Shown piece by piece: positions 53,452 to 62,588 of a stretch of 64,000 bases of DNA. The stretch spans positions 115,532 through 179,531 of the forward strand of contig JAUMYQ010000001.1 of the NCBI GenBank assembly GCA_030528555.1, written 5' to 3'. The notes below the pieces were generated by a model. It made no database searches. It worked only from the letters and a program-made list of their open reading frames with translations, and was not told the DNA's origin. The DNA comes from Porphyromonadaceae bacterium (GTDB taxonomy: Bacteria; Bacteroidota; Bacteroidia; Bacteroidales; Porphyromonadaceae). The translations under genes were made by a program, and so were the position numbers. Each line of letters opens with the position of its first letter. Position 1 is the first letter of the stretch.

Positions 53452-56400
53452 ATGAAACGAAGATTATTCATTCTGTTGTGTCTGCTGTGCACTTTGTCCA
53501 CAGCTCGGGCGCAGATCTCTATGCCCCAAGGGGATGGGATTGAGAAGGAACACTCCATCACAGGAGCAGAGCAACAGTTTTACGACCCGGCAGGGGCTGC
53601 TCAAACCTTTTATGGCTATGCTGTAACTCGCATAACGTTCAAGCCCAATCCTGGGGAGGTGATCCACTTACGCTTTGAGTCTCTCAAGTTGACGGGAGCG
53701 ACCTTATCCATCTTTGATGGAGTAAAAAAACTGGAACAAGAAACAGACCCTTTTGATGAAGAGGAGATCACCTACACCATACCTAGAGGGGCTAAGAAGA
53801 AATTTACCAGCCTAATGGGCGAAGAAACCTTCATCTCGCAGAGTGCCGATGGGGCACTCACAATAATGCTGGAGAGCTCAGGAGGGTCAGGTGATTGGGT
53901 CGCCTACGTCTCTAGCAAGCCTCGCGAAGCGGTAGCCCCCAAGGATGCCGAGGGCGAGGTGCGTATGGGCGCAGGTCACCTCATCTATCGTGTAGGCACT
54001 GAGGTGCTGTTCTATGACGATGGCGGTAAGTCGGGTAAGATCACCGAAAACTTCGAGGGGCTTATTACCTTCCAACCTAAGACTCCAGGCAAGAAGATCA
54101 AGGTAACATTCACGAAGCTCGACTTATTCAGTACCTACGAGCCAAAGAATGACGTCCTCAAGGTCTTTAGTGGCAGCAAGGCGGAGGAGGGCAAATTGCT
54201 GGCTCAACTTCTCAAGGATGCTACGCCTATCTCTCTAGTCTCTACGGCTGAGGACGGCTCGCTTACGGTTAGCTTAAAGAGTACCACGGGAGTTACGAAG
54301 CCCGGCTTCGAGGCTACCGTAGAGGAGTACGAAGCTGCTCCAATGAGCATCGCAGAGGTCAGCCTACGCAGTGGACAGACAGTAAAGGCTGCTGCTGGCG
54401 ACAACGATGTCTACGCCCTTGGCTTCGACGTGGTAATGAACGGATCGCTTAGCCCCATTAGTCTAAGCAGCCTAGACCTCACGGCAGTAGGAGTAGCGCA
54501 CATTTCAGGCGTTAAGCTCTACTCGACAGGTCGCACGACCTCAGGTTACAAGACGCTACTCGGTGAGTTCTCGCCAACGACAGATAATTATACCCTACCC
54601 CTTAGTGCGACCTATGAGCTGCGTGAGGGACATAACTACTTCCAGTTAGAATACAGCCTCAAGGCTACCGCCCCAGCAGGCGCAACGCTAGACGCAGGTC
54701 TGCGTGCGCTCGGGCTATCTAGCGGTATGCACCATATCCAAGTGGGCGAGGCAGCAGGCAACATTCAAGTTGAGAACACCTATATATCTAAGGTAGGCAA
54801 ACGCACAATCGACCTCTATGGTCCTTGGCAATACACCCACGAGGTGCAGAGTGTGTACAGTACGAAATACAAGGCGGAGAACGGTCGTCAAGTAGTCACC
54901 TTCCGTCCAATGACCCTAGGGGCAAAGGTGGAGCTTAACTTTACAGCCTTCGACCTCTACTATGCCACCAATCCCCATGGCACTAGGGCTAAATTTGAGA
55001 TCTATAATGGTGCTACGCCTAGTGGCACGAAGCTCTTTGAACTGAAGGATGCTGCACAGAAGAGCCAGTTACCGCTCGGTGGTCTTGTACGTTCCACAAG
55101 TGAAGACGGATCGCTCACCGTGGTCTTCGATGCCAGCACATCAACCTCGTACTACACGGCCAATGGCTGGCAGGCCACGGCACAGGAATACATCTCTAAG
55201 CCTATGAGCCTCGTAGGCACTCGCCTCTTCCAAACGGATCTGAGTGACGTAGCTCCAGGGGCAAGACAGCAAGCTATCCTAGGCATCGAGCTAACGACAG
55301 AGGGTGACGAAAGCCCACTACAACTTCAAGCTCTAGAGCTCGACCTCAAGGCGAGCCTTGCGAGCGTGGAGCGAGTACACATCTTCAAGACTACTGGAGA
55401 AGCATTCGCTAGCACCACGAGCCTTGGCGATACTGCTCCCGATGTACAGAAGCAGAATTACAGCCTCAGCACGCCACTAAGCCTCACCGAGGGCAAGAAT
55501 TACCTGTGGGTAGTCTACGACATCAAGGCTGATGCTGTACCCGAGAGTATACTAGACGCTACGCTAACCAAGCTCACACTCTCTGGCAATGTACAGGCAG
55601 TGATCGCCGAAGAGCCAGCAGGGCAGCGCACCGTGAAGTCTATCTATATCTGGAAGAACCAAGACGATGTGCTTCAGCTCGGGGCGTATCCCGTACTCTT
55701 CTATGACGCTGGTGGAGCGAACGGCAACTACGCCTCCGCTAGCAAGGCTAAACTACACATCAAGCCTCGGGAAGGCGAGGTGGTTAAGGTTCGCTTTATC
55801 AAGTTCAACACGCTGCGCACCGACAACTTCGTTATCTATCGTGGCAACAGCACAGACGATGCAGACAGGGTTGCGAGCCTTAGTGGTAACAAGAACAATG
55901 CACCCAACATCCTAGGACAAGAGCCTGACGGGTCGCTCACGATTAGCTTTGAGCCTAAATCAAGAGGTACTACTGGCTGGGAGATCGAACTAACCTCACA
56001 CAAACTAACCGAGTTTGCAGTTAAGTCTGTGCGCGCCGAGGCTATTCAGCCACAGGTGACCCTTCTCGGTGGGCAGTCTGATGTAGCCCTAATAAAAATC
56101 GCTGTCGAGGTCGATGGTGACTTCGGTACGGCTGCGCTACCAAGCCTTAAGATCAAGCAGCTAGCAGGCTCGCTCTCGGCACTAGCCTCTGAATTTAGTC
56201 TCTACGATGCGCAGCAACATGAGACGTTCGCAACAAACAACCGTATTGCGCAAGTTTCAGAGCTAGGCAGCGAGGTCTTGCTAACTACTACGCACCACTT
56301 CACTTCGGCAGGCACGCACTACCTCTGGCTCGCAGTCGATGCCAAGAGCGAGCTGATACAGGGTGCAGAGGCTAGCCTTAAGCTCATTTCGAGAGGCTGG

Positions 56401-59400
56401 GCGAGCAGCATTACGGAGCAGCTCGAGGCACAAGTACAGCTCAGTGCTAAACGTGGGCTATCGGGTCGCCACATCGTAGGCGCAAGCAGTGCAGCCAAGT
56501 ATGCGTCCCTAGCTGCCGCTTGGGCAGACCTCAAGGAAAAGGGTATCGAGGGCGCAGTGGAGCTAGCTCTTGAGCCAGGCACGTACACAGGTCCATTTGA
56601 GCTGACGGCAGTACCTGGGGCTTCGGATCGCAACCGTATTACGATCACTTCGACCGATAAGCAACCCTCATCTGTAACGCTGGAGTTAAACGTCCCCAAG
56701 TCTTCTCGTGCTACGAAGGTTATTGGACTAGAGCAAGCAGACTATGTGACGCTCGAGGGGCTGACGATTTCAACTACTCAAGTAAGCTACGAAGCGGTGG
56801 TGCAGGTAGTACGCTCTCGCCACTTCATGATGAAGGACTGCTGTGTTAAAGCTCCGAAGTCGATTAACCCTACCGGAGAAACTCTTTCTCTCGTCAGCAT
56901 CATTGGTGGCAGAGAAGCTTACCAAAACAGCGACTACGCTACGGTAGAGAATTGTAAGCTCGAGGGTGGCTACAAGGGTCTAGAGCTACGAGGCAATGGT
57001 ATGATCGCTCTACCTAAGCAAAAGGGGGGTATTGTGCGTGGCAATACGTTCTCAGATCAAGGTAGCATCTCGTGCTACTCACTTGCCGAAGATGGTCTCA
57101 CAGTCGAGGGCAACAGCTTTACGGCTCGTGGCGACATCCACGGTCCATACAAGGCAATCGACGTAGAGTTACTGGGCAATGCCACGATCAAGAACAACAA
57201 GATCGACATTGCAGCCATCACTGGTCCACGCGTGGGCTACAACTCGGCTAATGCCAACATCAATGCCATCTACTTGCGCAAACATCGCTTGCCTGCATCC
57301 CTCCCTGGAGTAAATCTCATCGTTAACAATACGGTCGACATTCTTGGCGATGATAAGATGGCCGATATGTATGCCATTTACCTCAGTGACTCGGGTATTG
57401 AGGGGTTAAATATCCTACACAATACGGTGCGCGTTGCGCCTGCAGGCGAGGGCATCAACCTTGGCACGAAGAGGATCGCAGCCCTTGCCATAGTCGGCAG
57501 AGGCAACGAGCAGCTCAAAGACATCAATGTTCGAGGCAATCTCTTCCAAATCAAGGCGGAGGTTGGTGCTGCATACCGCATTCAGTTTGCTCAGCACAAG
57601 GCAGCATTGAGCTTTGACCACAATGCTGTCTTCGCTCCCGAGGCTAGCTTTGTAGAGGTTGGCACAACGAAGACAACGCTCACCGACTGGCAAGCTGAGG
57701 GGCAAGATACGCACAGCGTTCACAAGGAGGCTACGTTCGCCCCTGATGGGCTAGAGCTACTCGATGACGATGGGCTACGTATCGTTCCGACTCTCGCAGG
57801 TGCAGAGCGTGACATCGTAGGGCGTGAGCGCACGACCATAGGGCTTAGTACGGCTGGAGCGTACGAGTTTAAGGACATTACTGTGCCACAGCTTACGGAT
57901 GGCTCGCTCAGCCTCGTGCGCACGACTGCTACGATAGCCGTCATCAAGCTACGCCCCTCGGCTTCGGGACAGGTATATGCCAAGCTCATCGAAGTGGGCG
58001 AGGCAGCACCAAGCCTCGACGATCTCAAAGCATCTGCGGCAACATCTATCGTTGGTGACGAAGAGGTTACTGTGACGCTAGAACAGCTCAAGCCCAACAC
58101 CACCTACAAGCTACATCTGCTCTTCAAGAGCCTCAAGGATCGCTTTGGCGAACCAGTTGCTACTGAGCTTGAGGTGCGTACAGGTCATCTACCTACGGCT
58201 GTAGCTACGTTCGAGACAGCAGAACAGGAGGAGGGCGCAGAGTTCCAAGACGGTACGTTTGAGTTCCTTGGCTTTGAGCTAGTAACAACCTCGGGCTACA
58301 ATGCAGAGAGCAAGCGTATTGCCAAGACGAGCGGTGAGGGTTACATCATGCCTACCAATACGGACGATGCCATTACCCTCAACGGTCTATTCATCAAGAG
58401 CGACCAAGACGTAACGCTCAAGAGTCAAGACCTCTCTAGTGCAGAGGCTACCGAAAAGACGCTCCAGGTAACGCCTCAAGGTAAAGGCTGGGTGTATGTC
58501 GATTTGAAGAAGATCAGCCCTATCTCTATCCTCAAGGTCGAGGGCTCTGGCGAAGTGTTTATCGATGATGTAGCTGGCAATCCACTTGCCCTTACGCTCG
58601 ATGCCTCAGCCCTAGAGGCAAAGTTAGACAAGGGTGCTACACTAAACCGTGAAGCGATGCCCCAAGGTGGTGTATATCCCTACACCTACGAGTGGCGTAG
58701 TAGTATCGGTGGCATCCTAGGTAGCGAAGCTAAGCTAAGCTATCAGCCTAGGCAGACCCAAATGATGAGCCTCAAGGTAACAGACGCTTGGGGCAATACG
58801 CAAACAGTGAACTTCCTCGTCCTCCTGCGTGGTGTACAAACTATGGCTAGCTTTGAAGACCTAACGCTTAGCCCCGAGAGCCACTGGATAGGTGACGAAA
58901 CAATGTCCAAGACCAGCTTTGTGAGCGGTAGCTACCGCTTCGACAACCAATACTATCCCGACTTGGCTTCATGGAGCGGATATGCCTACTCTAACCAAAC
59001 GGCTACCCATTTCCAGTCACTCTTCCCCGACCAGTTCAACTCGGCTGTCGGTCATGGTGCGCTCGGCAGTAAGAATTATGCCGTGGCTTATCCTCAGGGA
59101 GGTAACAAGCTCTATCCGCTTGCTAACGATGGTAGTGCCGAGCTCGTATCGGGTTTCTACGTAACTAACTCCGCTTGGGTTACGACGGTTACGACGCAGG
59201 GTACAGGAATGGGAGCAGATCCCAACAAGCCATTCGGCACAGGCGACTGGCTCTGCCTCACAGCTAAGGGGTCGAACGGACGCACAGCAGAGTTCTACCT
59301 CGTAGACTATCGCTCTGCCAACCCTCAGGAGCATTATGCGCTGAGCAGCTGGCAGTGGTTCGACCTCAGTAGTCTGGGCGAAGTGGAGCATATCAGCTTC

Positions 59401-59991
59401 TCGATGGACGGCACACGGAAGAACCAGTATGGTACGACCATCCCGACCTACTTCTGTATGGATAACCTAGGCGGCCAGCCCGAGAAGACGCAGCTTGCCA
59501 AGTTAAGCCTTACCCTCGGTGCAAGCCACGAGAGCGACCTCAAACAGCTCCTGCGTGCTAACCTGCCTACGGCGTGGGGCGATCTTGTGAAATTTAGCCT
59601 AGTGCAGACCAACAAGGTAGTGGGTATAGAGAGCAGCCTGAGTGATGCTAAGCTCAGCCTCAAGGCAACAGCCAAGGGTGAACATACGCTACTCGTGAAG
59701 GCTCAGGCTCGTGGTGAGGCGATCTATTTTGAGTTACCTGTAGAGATTAGCGAACCTGCCTCAGTGACGGATATGGCTAGTGAGACTTTTCTGCACGCCT
59801 ACCCCAACCCAGCGGTAGCGTATGTGAAGCTCTCTTCGGGTGGTCATCTGCGCATCTACACGCTATCGGGCATAATGGTTTATGAGAGCCAAGAGTATCA
59901 CGCCAATACACCGATTGCAGTGGATAGCTGGGCTTCGGGTATATACATTGCCGAGCTTGCAGGGCAAAGCATTCGTTGGTATAAGCGTTAA
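53452..59991 (+). CDS. Giant multidomain cell-surface protein with T9SS sorting domain
   Basis: 2179 residues. Signal peptide 1-21 (TARAQ). The N-terminal 1000 residues are modular: CUB-like beta domains at about 25-160, 168-296, 445-582 and 732-850, the last three each followed by a domain like the N-terminal domain of BNR-repeat neuraminidases (about 297-440, 583-725, 852-1000). A pectate-lyase-like beta-helix spans about 1005-1450, a fibronectin-III-like domain about 1475-1577, a PKD-like domain about 1712-1797 and a DUF4465 domain about 1799-2008. The end (about 2113-2179, AYPNPAVAYVKL... GIYIAELAGQSIRWYKR) is a type IX secretion sorting domain, so it is exported and anchored to the surface. 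No catalytic site recognised; an adhesin or ligand-capture role is likely. The ABC importer genes follow. Confidence 0.85.
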   Translation: MKRRLFILLCLLCTLSTARAQISMPQGDGIEKEHSITGAEQQFYDPAGAAQTFYGYAVTRITFKPNPGEVIHLRFESLKLTGATLSIFDGVKKLEQETDPFDEEEITYTIPRGAKKKFTSLMGEETFISQSADGALTIMLESSGGSGDWVAYVSSKPREAVAPKDAEGEVRMGAGHLIYRVGTEVLFYDDGGKSGKITENFEGLITFQPKTPGKKIKVTFTKLDLFSTYEPKNDVLKVFSGSKAEEGKLLAQLLKDATPISLVSTAEDGSLTVSLKSTTGVTKPGFEATVEEYEAAPMSIAEVSLRSGQTVKAAAGDNDVYALGFDVVMNGSLSPISLSSLDLTAVGVAHISGVKLYSTGRTTSGYKTLLGEFSPTTDNYTLPLSATYELREGHNYFQLEYSLKATAPAGATLDAGLRALGLSSGMHHIQVGEAAGNIQVENTYISKVGKRTIDLYGPWQYTHEVQSVYSTKYKAENGRQVVTFRPMTLGAKVELNFTAFDLYYATNPHGTRAKFEIYNGATPSGTKLFELKDAAQKSQLPLGGLVRSTSEDGSLTVVFDASTSTSYYTANGWQATAQEYISKPMSLVGTRLFQTDLSDVAPGARQQAILGIELTTEGDESPLQLQALELDLKASLASVERVHIFKTTGEAFASTTSLGDTAPDVQKQNYSLSTPLSLTEGKNYLWVVYDIKADAVPESILDATLTKLTLSGNVQAVIAEEPAGQRTVKSIYIWKNQDDVLQLGAYPVLFYDAGGANGNYASASKAKLHIKPREGEVVKVRFIKFNTLRTDNFVIYRGNSTDDADRVASLSGNKNNAPNILGQEPDGSLTISFEPKSRGTTGWEIELTSHKLTEFAVKSVRAEAIQPQVTLLGGQSDVALIKIAVEVDGDFGTAALPSLKIKQLAGSLSALASEFSLYDAQQHETFATNNRIAQVSELGSEVLLTTTHHFTSAGTHYLWLAVDAKSELIQGAEASLKLISRGWASSITEQLEAQVQLSAKRGLSGRHIVGASSAAKYASLAAAWADLKEKGIEGAVELALEPGTYTGPFELTAVPGASDRNRITITSTDKQPSSVTLELNVPKSSRATKVIGLEQADYVTLEGLTISTTQVSYEAVVQVVRSRHFMMKDCCVKAPKSINPTGETLSLVSIIGGREAYQNSDYATVENCKLEGGYKGLELRGNGMIALPKQKGGIVRGNTFSDQGSISCYSLAEDGLTVEGNSFTARGDIHGPYKAIDVELLGNATIKNNKIDIAAITGPRVGYNSANANINAIYLRKHRLPASLPGVNLIVNNTVDILGDDKMADMYAIYLSDSGIEGLNILHNTVRVAPAGEGINLGTKRIAALAIVGRGNEQLKDINVRGNLFQIKAEVGAAYRIQFAQHKAALSFDHNAVFAPEASFVEVGTTKTTLTDWQAEGQDTHSVHKEATFAPDGLELLDDDGLRIVPTLAGAERDIVGRERTTIGLSTAGAYEFKDITVPQLTDGSLSLVRTTATIAVIKLRPSASGQVYAKLIEVGEAAPSLDDLKASAATSIVGDEEVTVTLEQLKPNTTYKLHLLFKSLKDRFGEPVATELEVRTGHLPTAVATFETAEQEEGAEFQDGTFEFLGFELVTTSGYNAESKRIAKTSGEGYIMPTNTDDAITLNGLFIKSDQDVTLKSQDLSSAEATEKTLQVTPQGKGWVYVDLKKISPISILKVEGSGEVFIDDVAGNPLALTLDASALEAKLDKGATLNREAMPQGGVYPYTYEWRSSIGGILGSEAKLSYQPRQTQMMSLKVTDAWGNTQTVNFLVLLRGVQTMASFEDLTLSPESHWIGDETMSKTSFVSGSYRFDNQYYPDLASWSGYAYSNQTATHFQSLFPDQFNSAVGHGALGSKNYAVAYPQGGNKLYPLANDGSAELVSGFYVTNSAWVTTVTTQGTGMGADPNKPFGTGDWLCLTAKGSNGRTAEFYLVDYRSANPQEHYALSSWQWFDLSSLGEVEHISFSMDGTRKNQYGTTIPTYFCMDNLGGQPEKTQLAKLSLTLGASHESDLKQLLRANLPTAWGDLVKFSLVQTNKVVGIESSLSDAKLSLKATAKGEHTLLVKAQARGEAIYFELPVEISEPASVTDMASETFLHAYPNPAVAYVKLSSGGHLRIYTLSGIMVYESQEYHANTPIAVDSWASGIYIAELAGQSIRWYKR

Positions 59992-60038
59992 GATCAACAG
60001 GCATAGGGCTTACTCCCTATGCTAAGACCTTTAAAAGG

Positions 60039-60078
60039 AATAGCCCCCAGCATTATATGCTGGGGGCTATTGTATTTT
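60039..60078 (+). terminator. Rho-independent terminator behind the T9SS giant
   Basis: A perfect 15-bp GC-rich stem (60039-60053 with 60057-60071) and three-base loop are followed by GTATTTT. A smaller hairpin (60001-60022) precedes it. It separates the giant gene from the ABC operon, so the two are probably transcribed independently. Confidence 0.9.
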
Positions 60079-60162
60079 ATAAGTGTTTTGCTTAGAGTGG
60101 CTTGTAGGAGAAGTAATCGAGTTTACTTAGCCATTGAAAAATACTCCTGGATAGCTATTAAT

Positions 60163-60190
60163 ATGTTTATAAACAGATTATTATAAACAT
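60163..60190. promoter_or_regulatory. Candidate operator: inverted repeat upstream of ABC importer
   Basis: Perfect 10-base arms ATGTTTATAA (60163-60172) and TTATAAACAT (60181-60190) around eight bases; the left half also contains the palindrome TGTTTATAAACA. It lies 85 bases upstream of the importer's -33 element. It resembles a dimeric regulator site; the regulator is unknown. Confidence 0.5.
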
Positions 60191-60274
60191 ACTCATATGA
60201 GGAAACAAACTTCCCTATAATTCTCCTGGCTATTGTCGCGCTCCCCTCAGATCGAAGCACTTTATACCTATCAG

Positions 60275-60306
60275 TTTGTGGAGATTTCTATTAACATCTA
60301 ACTTTG
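60275..60306 (+). promoter_or_regulatory. Promoter of the ABC importer operon
   Basis: TTTG at 60275-60278, a 20-base spacer and TAACTTTG at 60299-60306 fit the Bacteroidetes consensus exactly. The ATG at 60349 lies 42 bases downstream. No riboswitch fits in this short leader. Confidence 0.65.
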
Positions 60307-60348
60307 TGATGCGCTACGATGCAAAGCCAAAAACCAATGTAGACTATA

Positions 60349-61545
60349 ATGGATAGATATCAGACTTCTCTCAGACTTAGGTCAGCTTTCGCTCTTGCTG
60401 TCCTCTCTGTGATAGGGCTATTGTATGGTTGCCAATCTCGGGTTAGGCAGGCAGGCCAGCAGCTTGTACAGCTTGAGGCAGACTCCATAGACTTTACTTA
60501 TCCTGTTCGCTTTGACTATGCCAAATGGGTACGAGTAAACAACCAGCCACGCCATAAAGAGCTCGTCATCCTTACTCCTGGAACGATCGATACTCTCGCG
60601 ACTTATATCCTCTACCCTCGCTCGAGTGGCAGACCTAAGGGGCTTAAGGCTACGGATATCGCTATCGCTGTGCCTGTACAACGTATTGCCTGCCTCTCTA
60701 CGCCACAAATAGGTGCGCTACCCTTGCTTGGGGCTGTGGATCGTCTCGTTGGGGCATTTAAGCTGGAGGATATCAGTAATCGAGAGGTACGCCAACATAT
60801 AGGCGAGGGTAAGGTGCTCGAGATAGGGCGTGGTATGAGTGAAAATAAGGAGGCCATACTAATGGCTCGTCCAGAGGTGTTACTACAAGACTTCTCCAAC
60901 GTAGATACTCAGGACAACGAGCTTATAGACAATGGTATTGTACCTTTCCTCTTCAACTCCTGGAAAGAACAAGATCTCTTAGGGCGTGCCGAGTGGCTCA
61001 AAGTCTCGGGTATGCTCTTGGGGCTTAACCAGCGTGCGGACTCGGTCTTCTCCCGTATAGCTCAAGACTACCAAGAAAGCAGGCAAATTGCAGCCAATGC
61101 CAAAGATACTATACCTATATTGTATGGAATGGACTATAAAGGCACATGGTATCTACCAGGAGAGTACAGCTATCCTACAGCCATGTTTCGGGATGCGGGG
61201 CTAAAGTATGACTACGTCTCTGGGGAGAGCAACAGCACCCCCGTGAGCTTCGAGTATATTTTTGCTCATCACCGCTACGCCAAAATATGGGTTAGTACGA
61301 TGGGAGGTAGGATGTCTACGAAAGCTGAGTTTACCGCCCTAAACGAACGCTACACCTACTTCGATGCAGCCAAAGAGGGTGGCAAAATATTCCTCGACTG
61401 TAAACGGATGAACCAATCGGGAGGCAACGACTATTGGGAGAGTGGTCCCTATCGCCCAGACCTCATCCTCAAGGACTTGATCAAGATGACGCGCCCTGAG
61501 TTACTCCCCGATTATGAGCTATATTATTTCGTTGAGCTGAAATAA
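60349..61545 (+). CDS. ABC importer substrate-binding lipoprotein (BtuF/FepB-type)
   Basis: Lipoprotein (lipobox LLYGC, Cys28) of the cluster A-II binding proteins, which carry cobalamin, haem or iron-siderophores to a FecCD permease. Features: PVQRIACLSTPQIGALPLLGAVDRLVGAF, ARPEVLLQDF, and the long linking helix region. 398 residues, typical for the Bacteroidetes version. It begins a three-gene operon (permease 9 bases later, ATPase 5 bases after that). The ligand cannot be fixed from sequence; corrinoid is favoured because of the neighbouring DUF4465 protein and MeaB, iron chelate is the alternative. Confidence 0.85.
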   Translation: MDRYQTSLRLRSAFALAVLSVIGLLYGCQSRVRQAGQQLVQLEADSIDFTYPVRFDYAKWVRVNNQPRHKELVILTPGTIDTLATYILYPRSSGRPKGLKATDIAIAVPVQRIACLSTPQIGALPLLGAVDRLVGAFKLEDISNREVRQHIGEGKVLEIGRGMSENKEAILMARPEVLLQDFSNVDTQDNELIDNGIVPFLFNSWKEQDLLGRAEWLKVSGMLLGLNQRADSVFSRIAQDYQESRQIAANAKDTIPILYGMDYKGTWYLPGEYSYPTAMFRDAGLKYDYVSGESNSTPVSFEYIFAHHRYAKIWVSTMGGRMSTKAEFTALNERYTYFDAAKEGGKIFLDCKRMNQSGGNDYWESGPYRPDLILKDLIKMTRPELLPDYELYYFVELK

Positions 61546-61554
61546 GAAGAGCCT

Positions 61555-62583
61555 ATGCGCCAGAAGTTTGTTTTCATACTCGTGGGGGTTGGTCTAACAA
61601 CCTTATTTTTCCTTGACCTCGTTTGGGGTACCATAGAGGTCTCTGTTTCAGAAGTACTCTTGGCCCTAGTGGGAGGCAGTGAGGAAGAGACTTCTGTCTA
61701 CCTTATTCGCAATTTTCGTCTTCCTAAGGCCCTTGCCGCTGTGCTCTCGGGAGCTGGAGTGTCTGCCTGTGGCTTGATGATGCAAAATCTCTTCCGTAAC
61801 CCTTTGGCTGATACCTCTATCCTTGGTATAGGTAGTGGGGCTGGCGTTGGCGTAGCATGCTATACGATGGCGTTTACTGCACTGCCTTTCCTTGGTAATA
61901 GTAGTGGAGTAGCAGATACCTGGGGTTTAGTGCTATCAGCATTTCTCGGTTCGTTAGCCGTCTTGCTCATCATTACGCTTGTGGCATCTTGGTTGCAAGA
62001 CATTATTTCAGTACTCATCATTGGCGTGATGATTGGCTTTATTGCCAGCTCATTCATCTCTATCCTTCAGTACCTTAGCGACGAAGAAGCACTCAAGGGC
62101 TATTTGCTCTGGTCCTTTGCCTCGGTCTCGGGTATTACTTGGCGACAGCTCTATGTCTTAGCTCCCTCAGTCCTCTTGGGACTCGCATTCGTCTATATGA
62201 TGCCCAAATACATGAATGCGATGAACCTTGGAGAGAGCTATACTCGCAGTATAGGTATCGATCCCTCTCGTGTGCGACTAATGGTTATCTTTACGACTAG
62301 CCTCATTAGTGGAGCTATTACAGCCTTTGCAGGCCCTATCGCCTTTCTCGGGATTGCTGTCCCTCACTTTTCACGTATGGCCTTCGGAACATCAGACCAT
62401 CGCGTACTCATTCCCGCAACTATCCTTTTGGGGGCGATGCTCATGCTCGCTTGTGACATCCTTACCCAAGTGCCTGGCAAGATGCTGGTATTGCCCATAA
62501 ATGCCCTAACCTCACTCATTGGTGCCCCCGTAGTTATCTTTGTTATTACGCGTAACAGACGCAAACGCGTTGTTTTCAATTAG
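61555..62583 (+). CDS. FecCD/BtuC-type ABC importer permease
   Basis: Inner-membrane permease of 342 residues with about ten membrane segments. Signature stretches: RLPKALAAVLSGAGVSACGLMMQNLFRNPLADTSILGIGSGAGVGV and GPIAFLGIAVPHFSRMAFGTSDHRVLIPATILLGAMLMLACDIL, the latter carrying the coupling region for the ATPase. It lies 9 bases behind the binding-protein gene and 5 bases before the ATPase gene. Confidence 0.92.
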   Translation: MRQKFVFILVGVGLTTLFFLDLVWGTIEVSVSEVLLALVGGSEEETSVYLIRNFRLPKALAAVLSGAGVSACGLMMQNLFRNPLADTSILGIGSGAGVGVACYTMAFTALPFLGNSSGVADTWGLVLSAFLGSLAVLLIITLVASWLQDIISVLIIGVMIGFIASSFISILQYLSDEEALKGYLLWSFASVSGITWRQLYVLAPSVLLGLAFVYMMPKYMNAMNLGESYTRSIGIDPSRVRLMVIFTTSLISGAITAFAGPIAFLGIAVPHFSRMAFGTSDHRVLIPATILLGAMLMLACDILTQVPGKMLVLPINALTSLIGAPVVIFVITRNRRKRVVFN

Positions 62584-62588
62584 GAGCA

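Noticed and set aside
53017-60348. Cobalamin riboswitch near the T9SS giant or ABC importer
   Set aside because: I searched by eye for the B12 box in both leaders and found none; the importer leader is also too short. A covariance-model search would decide.
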